A DNA stretch of 64,000 nucleotides, taken from the NCBI GenBank assembly GCA_019638625.1, contig JAHBTK010000001.1, forward strand, positions 1,145,627 to 1,209,626, written 5' to 3'. The position numbers and the translations under genes are program-made. The notes under the pieces are model-generated. The model did no database searches. It worked only from the letters and a program-made list of their open reading frames with translations, and was not told the DNA's origin. This DNA is from Chitinophagaceae bacterium. Its GTDB lineage: Bacteria > Bacteroidota > Bacteroidia > Chitinophagales > Chitinophagaceae. Positions 60,089-64,000 of the stretch are shown piece by piece. Within the stretch, counting starts at the first letter, position 1, and each line of letters opens with the position of its first letter.

Positions 60089-61586
60089 TGCGGTGATCGT
60101 GGGAAGTGGCATTGGAGGGCTGGTTTGCGGAACCGTTCTTGCAAAGGAGGGGTATCGGGTGTGCGTGCTGGAAAAAAACAAGCAGGTGGGCGGGAGCCTC
60201 CAGACTTTCTCCCGGGATAAAGTGATATTTGATTCAGGGGTTCATTACGTGGGCGGGTTGGATGAAGGGCAGAACCTCAACCGGATATTCAACTATCTGG
60301 GCATCATGGATCAGATGAAACTGCAGCGGATGGATGAGGACGGGTTTGACAGGATACTGATTGGAGATGACCCTAAAGAGTATAAGCAGGCGCAGGGTTA
60401 TGAAAATTTCGTGCAGCAACTGCTAAAGGACTTCCCGGATGAGGAAACAGCGCTCCGTAGTTATTGTAGCAGGATGCAGGACGTATGCCGCAGGTTCCCC
60501 CTGTATAACCTGCGGACAAAAGGGTTGTATGAAGAAAAGGTTGAGGTATTGGGGATCAATACAAAATCTTTTATAGAGTCCCTGACATCCAATCAAAAGC
60601 TGCAGGCGGTACTTTTAGGAAATAATGCCTTATATGTGGGAGTACCGGATGAGACCCCCTTTTATGTACATGCGTTGGTGATCAACAGTTATATTGAAAG
60701 TGCATGGAAGTGTATTGACGGCGGCTCGCAGATTGCCAAATTGCTTACCCGGCGAATCAGGGACCTGGGTGGTGACGTGATCCGTCACAGCGAAGTGAAA
60801 AAGCTGCATATCGAAAATGACAGGATCGTATATGCAGAAACCCGTGAAGGCGAACGGTACCATGCTGATATTTTTGTATCCAATGCGCACCCTGCCAAAA
60901 CCCTGGAAATGATCCAGTCGGAAATGATCAGGAAAGCCTATCGTAAAAGGCTGACGAGCCTGACGAATACAGCATCTTCGTTTCTCGTACATGTAGTATT
61001 CAAGAAAAAAAGCTTTCGGTATGTAAAGCATAACTACTATTACCATAAAGAAGGGGAGGTATGGAATATGTCGGATTATACGGAAGATAACTGGCCGCTG
61101 GGTTATGCCATATTTATTCCGCCTACCTCGCGGTCGCCGGAGTACGCGGAAGCGATGACTATCTTTACCTATATGCGTTATTCCGAGGTAGCGCCCTGGC
61201 AGCATACCTTCAATACGGTGTCGGCTGAAGAGGACAGGGGGGAAACTTATACTGCGTTTAAAAAGTATAAGGCGGAGATACTGCTGGATGAGGTAGAAAA
61301 AAGGTTTCCGGGACTAAGGGATTGTATCCATTCCTACACTGCTTCCACTCCGCTTACCTACAGGGACTATATTGGTAATTATGACGGGTCGTTGTACGGC
61401 GTAGCCAAGGACTACAAGGACCCGCTGAAAACATTTATATCTCCGAAAACAAAAATCGGCAACCTCTATCTCACCGGTCAGAATATTAATCTGCATGGTG
61501 TGTTAGGATGTACGATAAGTGCGTTACTTACCTGTATAGCCATATTGGGTAAGGATGATATCATTGAAAAGATAAAAAATGGGTAG
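60075..61586 (+). CDS. CrtISO/phytoene-desaturase-like FAD oxidoreductase
   Basis: 503 residues from ATG 60075, inside the end of the preceding gene. Dinucleotide motif YDAVIVGSGIGGLVCG (about 3-18) followed by LEKNKQVGGSLQTF, FDSGVHYVGGLDEG, GGSQIAKLLTRRI and the C-terminal NLYLTGQNINLHGVLGCTISALL. The pattern fits the amine-oxidase/phytoene-desaturase/CrtISO group. In a polyene-pigment locus it may desaturate or isomerise the chain. The upstream start at 60018 is rejected because it lies in the middle of the methyltransferase and weakens the N-terminal motif position. Eight bases overlap the C45 gene. Confidence 0.85.
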   Translation: MKKYDAVIVGSGIGGLVCGTVLAKEGYRVCVLEKNKQVGGSLQTFSRDKVIFDSGVHYVGGLDEGQNLNRIFNYLGIMDQMKLQRMDEDGFDRILIGDDPKEYKQAQGYENFVQQLLKDFPDEETALRSYCSRMQDVCRRFPLYNLRTKGLYEEKVEVLGINTKSFIESLTSNQKLQAVLLGNNALYVGVPDETPFYVHALVINSYIESAWKCIDGGSQIAKLLTRRIRDLGGDVIRHSEVKKLHIENDRIVYAETREGERYHADIFVSNAHPAKTLEMIQSEMIRKAYRKRLTSLTNTASSFLVHVVFKKKSFRYVKHNYYYHKEGEVWNMSDYTEDNWPLGYAIFIPPTSRSPEYAEAMTIFTYMRYSEVAPWQHTFNTVSAEEDRGETYTAFKKYKAEILLDEVEKRFPGLRDCIHSYTASTPLTYRDYIGNYDGSLYGVAKDYKDPLKTFISPKTKIGNLYLTGQNINLHGVLGCTISALLTCIAILGKDDIIEKIKNG

Positions 61587-63240
61587 ATTGAAAAAAGTGG
61601 GAAAATGGCTGTTGATCATGCTGGCGGTAGTGCTGGTACTGTTGCTGGCTGCATTCGGGTACCTGGTATATGTAAGCAAAACAGATGATCCGGAAGTGGC
61701 AGATACGAGCAGCAGCCATGTGCAGCGAAAAGAGCAGGATGGATTGTATACCCTCAATAATAACTGGTTCAGGAAGAGCAACTCCGGATTGTATGAACTG
61801 TACGTAGAGGGGAATGCTTTTGAAAGGGGAGTAGCGCATGGAAAACTTGCGCGGGAGTTGGTGACGGCCCAGGAGGATTATTTCTATGAGCAGATCAATA
61901 AGATGATCCCTTCAAAAAACTATCTGCATTTTCTGAAATATGTGATAGGCTGGTTTAACCGCCGCCTGGATGAAAATGTAATCGATGAATACCGGAAGGA
62001 AATATACGGCGTGTCATTATCCGCGTCTGATTCTTTTGATTTTGTCGGCTCCAAATATCAGCGCATTTTAAACTATCATGCCGCTCACGATATAGGGCAC
62101 GCCCTGCAGAATATGGCGCTGGTGGGCTGCACTTCCTTTGGCACCTGGAATGCGGCTTCTGAAGACAGCAGCCTGATCATTGGGCGTAATTTCGATTTTT
62201 ATGTTGGGGATAACTTTGCGAAGAACAAGATTGTATTGTTTGAGAATCCGGATACCGGGTATAAGTTCATGAGTGTCACCTGGGGTGGTTTTATAGGGGT
62301 CGTGTCCGGCATGAATGAGAAAGGACTCACGGTAACGATCAACGCTGCTAAAACCGGTATACCCTCCGGCTCTGCAACACCGGTTTCGCTGGTTGCCCGG
62401 GAGATACTGCAATACGCTTCCAATATCCGTGAGGCCATAGCGATCGCGGAAAAGCGGACAATGTTTGTATCGGAATCTTTCCTGGTAGGTTCCGCGCAGG
62501 ATAACAAATCGGTGATCATAGAAAAAACACCGGATACCCTGGATGTATATGATCCTCAGTCCGACAAAATTGTATGTGCCAATCATTTTCAAAGTCCGGG
62601 ATTAAGCGGCTCGGATTTAAACCGGGAGCAACTGCAGCAAAGCGCTTCGCCTTACCGGTATGAACGGTTGCAGCAGCTCCTGGCAGAAAACGGGAAAAAT
62701 TCGATACTGAAAACAGCACAGATATTAAGAGACCGGAAAGGACTGGATAATGCAGATATTGGTATGGGCAATGAAAAAACCATGAACCAGTTGATCGCCC
62801 ATCACGCGGTGATATTTGAGCCCGGGAAATTACTGGTATGGGTTTCCACTGCTCCCTGGCAGCTTGGTAGATTTGAAGCCTATGATCTGAACAAAGTTTT
62901 CGGGCTTCAATTAAAGGAAAACCGGGAAATTGCGGATAGTGCATTGGCTATTGCTGCCGACAGCTTCCTGCTGTCTGCCGACTACAGGAGGTTTGAAAGG
63001 TTCCGGGTATATAAAAAGGAACTGGCGGATGGATTGGATGTGCACCCGGATAGTTTAGTGGCTGCCAACCCGGAGTTCTATCATAGCTATGTGCTGGCGG
63101 GTGATTATTGTTTCCGCCGCGGGGCATATGACGAAGCACTGCCTTATTACCAGGTTGCGCTTACAAAAGAAGTAGCTACCTTACCCGAAATGGAATATAT
63201 AAAACAGCAGATAGAAGCCATCAAAAAGAAAGCCAACTAA
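61579..63240 (+). CDS. C45 family autoproteolytic acyltransferase/hydrolase
   Basis: 553 residues. A hydrophobic N-terminal anchor (about 10-33) and an Ntn-hydrolase of the isopenicillin-N acyltransferase/choloylglycine type: GLYELYVEGNAFERGVAHGKLA, VGCTSFGTWNA with putative new N-terminal Cys184 after self-cleavage, IIGRNFDFYVGD, and SVTWGGFIGVVSGMNEKGLTVTINA. The C-terminal 60 residues carry a TPR-like tract (DYCFRRGAYDEALPYYQVALT). In pigment loci it may transfer the finished polyenoyl chain. It overlaps the CrtISO-like gene by eight bases and ends two bases before acpS. Confidence 0.82.
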   Translation: MGRLKKVGKWLLIMLAVVLVLLLAAFGYLVYVSKTDDPEVADTSSSHVQRKEQDGLYTLNNNWFRKSNSGLYELYVEGNAFERGVAHGKLARELVTAQEDYFYEQINKMIPSKNYLHFLKYVIGWFNRRLDENVIDEYRKEIYGVSLSASDSFDFVGSKYQRILNYHAAHDIGHALQNMALVGCTSFGTWNAASEDSSLIIGRNFDFYVGDNFAKNKIVLFENPDTGYKFMSVTWGGFIGVVSGMNEKGLTVTINAAKTGIPSGSATPVSLVAREILQYASNIREAIAIAEKRTMFVSESFLVGSAQDNKSVIIEKTPDTLDVYDPQSDKIVCANHFQSPGLSGSDLNREQLQQSASPYRYERLQQLLAENGKNSILKTAQILRDRKGLDNADIGMGNEKTMNQLIAHHAVIFEPGKLLVWVSTAPWQLGRFEAYDLNKVFGLQLKENREIADSALAIAADSFLLSADYRRFERFRVYKKELADGLDVHPDSLVAANPEFYHSYVLAGDYCFRRGAYDEALPYYQVALTKEVATLPEMEYIKQQIEAIKKKAN

Positions 63241-63242
63241 CA

Positions 63243-63620
63243 ATGATCACGGGAATAGGAACCGACATAGTGGAAGTGGAGAGGATCCGGAAAGCGCTGG
63301 AAAAGGAGCGGGGATTCCGGGAACTGGTTTTCGCGCCGGAGGAGATAACTTACTGCGAAGCACAAACGAATAAATTCCAGCATTACGCTGCACGTTTTGC
63401 GGCGAAGGAAGCTTTTTTTAAAGCGCTGGGTACCGGCTGGAAAGATGGTACCGCCTTTAATGAGGTGGCTGTAGTAAAGGATGAAAAAGGAAAACCGGGT
63501 ATCCGGTTGCTTAATAAAACCGCTGCTACCTTACAGCATCTGAACCCTGCTTCAATATTCGTTTCCCTTTCCCATATTTCACCGGCAGCTACTGCCATAG
63601 TGGTAATTGAAGAAAGCTGA
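63243..63620 (+). CDS. acpS: Holo-ACP synthase (4'-phosphopantetheinyl transferase)
   Basis: 125 residues, usual length. AcpS loads phosphopantetheine from CoA onto acyl carrier proteins. Metal and CoA motifs: GIGTDIVEVERI (Asp8) and HYAARFAAKEAFFKALGTG (Glu in AAKEA). C-terminal SHISPAATAIVVI closes the fold. It ends the rightward pigment operon, two bases after the C45 gene, so it likely serves the pathway's ACPs, though it may also be the housekeeping copy. The pathway's ACP genes are not in the window. Confidence 0.9.
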   Translation: MITGIGTDIVEVERIRKALEKERGFRELVFAPEEITYCEAQTNKFQHYAARFAAKEAFFKALGTGWKDGTAFNEVAVVKDEKGKPGIRLLNKTAATLQHLNPASIFVSLSHISPAATAIVVIEES

Positions 63621-63766
63621 TTACTTTGCCGGTCCGTCAGACCTATCGTGTGGACACAACTTCTCCGGAAGTTTATGCAAGCGCTTATAATAAGGATACT
63701 CTTGCTGTTCAGGATTATTTTCAGATTGGTTATGCGGGTAAGCCCGGAGGGCTTAAATTTGAATAG
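63611..63766 (+). pseudogene. 3' fragment of a lost gene next to an IS element
   Basis: An open stretch with no proper start overlaps the end of acpS and runs to TAG at 63766. It reads PVRQTYRVDTTSPEVYASAY then NKDTLAVQDYFQIGYAGKPG and ends GLKFE, protein-like in composition. It has no ATG and no ribosome site, and sits directly beside the transposon hairpins, so it looks like the tail of a gene broken by insertion or deletion. Family not recognised. Confidence 0.35.
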
Positions 63767-63827
63767 CTCCCGGTTTTACCGGGAGAATAAATAATCAATG
63801 AACCACCCAACCCGCGGAGGCGGGTTG
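63739..63827 (+). repeat. Three hairpins before the transposase
   Basis: TAAGCCC-gga-GGGCTTA (63739-63755), CTCCCGGT-ttt-ACCGGGAG (63767-63785) and CAACCCGC-ggag-GCGGGTTG (63808-63827). The last, 15 bases before the transposase ATG, suits the left-end hairpin recognised by IS200/IS605 transposases. Confidence 0.55.
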
Positions 63828-63842
63828 AACAAATTGTTAACC

Positions 63843-64000
63843 ATGAGCACTTACAGGCAAATCTTTTACCAGATTATCTTTGGCACCAAAAACAGGGAGA
63901 CAACTATTGCTGAAGCCTTCGAAACCGATCTTTACAAATACATATGGGGGATAATCGAAGGACATAAGTGTAAGCTTTACCGCATTAACAGCATGCCCGG
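63843..64000 (+). CDS. IS200/IS605-type transposase, 3' end outside window
   Basis: First 52 codons of a Y1 transposase. It begins MSTYRQIFYQIIFGTKNRET and continues DLYKYIWGIIEGHKCKLYRINSM, the typical start of IS200-like transposases of Bacteroidota. The HUH and Tyr residues are expected further right, beyond the window. The upstream hairpin at 63808-63827 supports an intact left end. Whether it is an autonomous IS200 or a RAYT cannot be judged from this part. Confidence 0.8.
   Translation, partial: MSTYRQIFYQIIFGTKNRETTIAEAFETDLYKYIWGIIEGHKCKLYRINSMP

Overview
The window looks like a chromosomal segment of a Bacteroidota bacterium, most likely family Chitinophagaceae. Several promoter regions carry the Bacteroidota -7 element TAnnTTTG. 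The families present are typical of that group: DUF5690, DUF2911, the DUF2157/DUF4401/GDYXXLXY trio, many Tat-exported and lipoprotein enzymes, and a dialkylresorcinol/flexirubin-type pigment locus. No rRNA, tRNA or CRISPR array was seen.

Layout. (1) 1-18816 is a catabolic region. A translationally coupled set (SGNH esterase, zinc deacylase, SDR, PLP fold-type II enzyme) runs rightward and is cut by the left window edge. A leftward block follows (11910 to 3568): exported beta-propellers, a cupredoxin, a Tat-type FMN hydroxy-acid oxidase, an acetamidase/formamidase and a DUF1080-propeller fusion. A second rightward operon (12028-18816) encodes RidA, an M81/MlrC-like metallopeptidase, an SMP-30 lactonase, a kelch mutarotase, an aldo/keto reductase, an SDR and an MFS transporter. 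Two 15-bp palindromes sit in the divergent gap and probably bind one GntR-type repressor. (2) 18926-22466 holds ppsA and fbp, a gluconeogenic pair. (3) 23028-29465 holds a PVC-type cytochrome/propeller protein with its SGNH-like partner, a GH13 enzyme and a membrane protein. (4) 29919-34586 holds a DUF2911 protein, pdxJ, a DUF5690 transporter-like protein, phnW and a lipoprotein, so a likely 2-aminoethylphosphonate locus. (5) 34724-43135 holds a Tat Gfo/Idh/MocA oxidoreductase, an isochorismatase-ThuA fusion, a repeat-rich gap, an IlvD/Edd dehydratase, a Tat metallophosphoesterase, a SpoU methyltransferase and a UbiA prenyltransferase. (6) 43250-46564 holds the DUF2157/DUF4401/GDYXXLXY membrane set and a SUMF1-fold protein.

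(7) 46626-63620 is a dialkylresorcinol/flexirubin-type locus built around a divergent promoter region at 51492-51665. Leftward: a secreted protein, DarA, DarB, a small conserved protein, a BtrH-like protein and an ABC ATPase. Rightward: a beta-barrel protein, a GDPD-like protein, an LTA-synthase-type phosphotransferase, GT2-DUF2062, a trifunctional MMPL/acyltransferase/methyltransferase, a CrtISO-like oxidoreductase, a C45 acyltransferase/hydrolase and AcpS. The aromatic-polyene chain-building genes expected for a full flexirubin pathway (ammonia-lyase, ketosynthases, ACPs) are not in this window. (8) The right edge carries a broken gene fragment, three hairpins and the start of an IS200/IS605-type transposase.

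All functional statements come from reading motifs by eye; no database search was possible.
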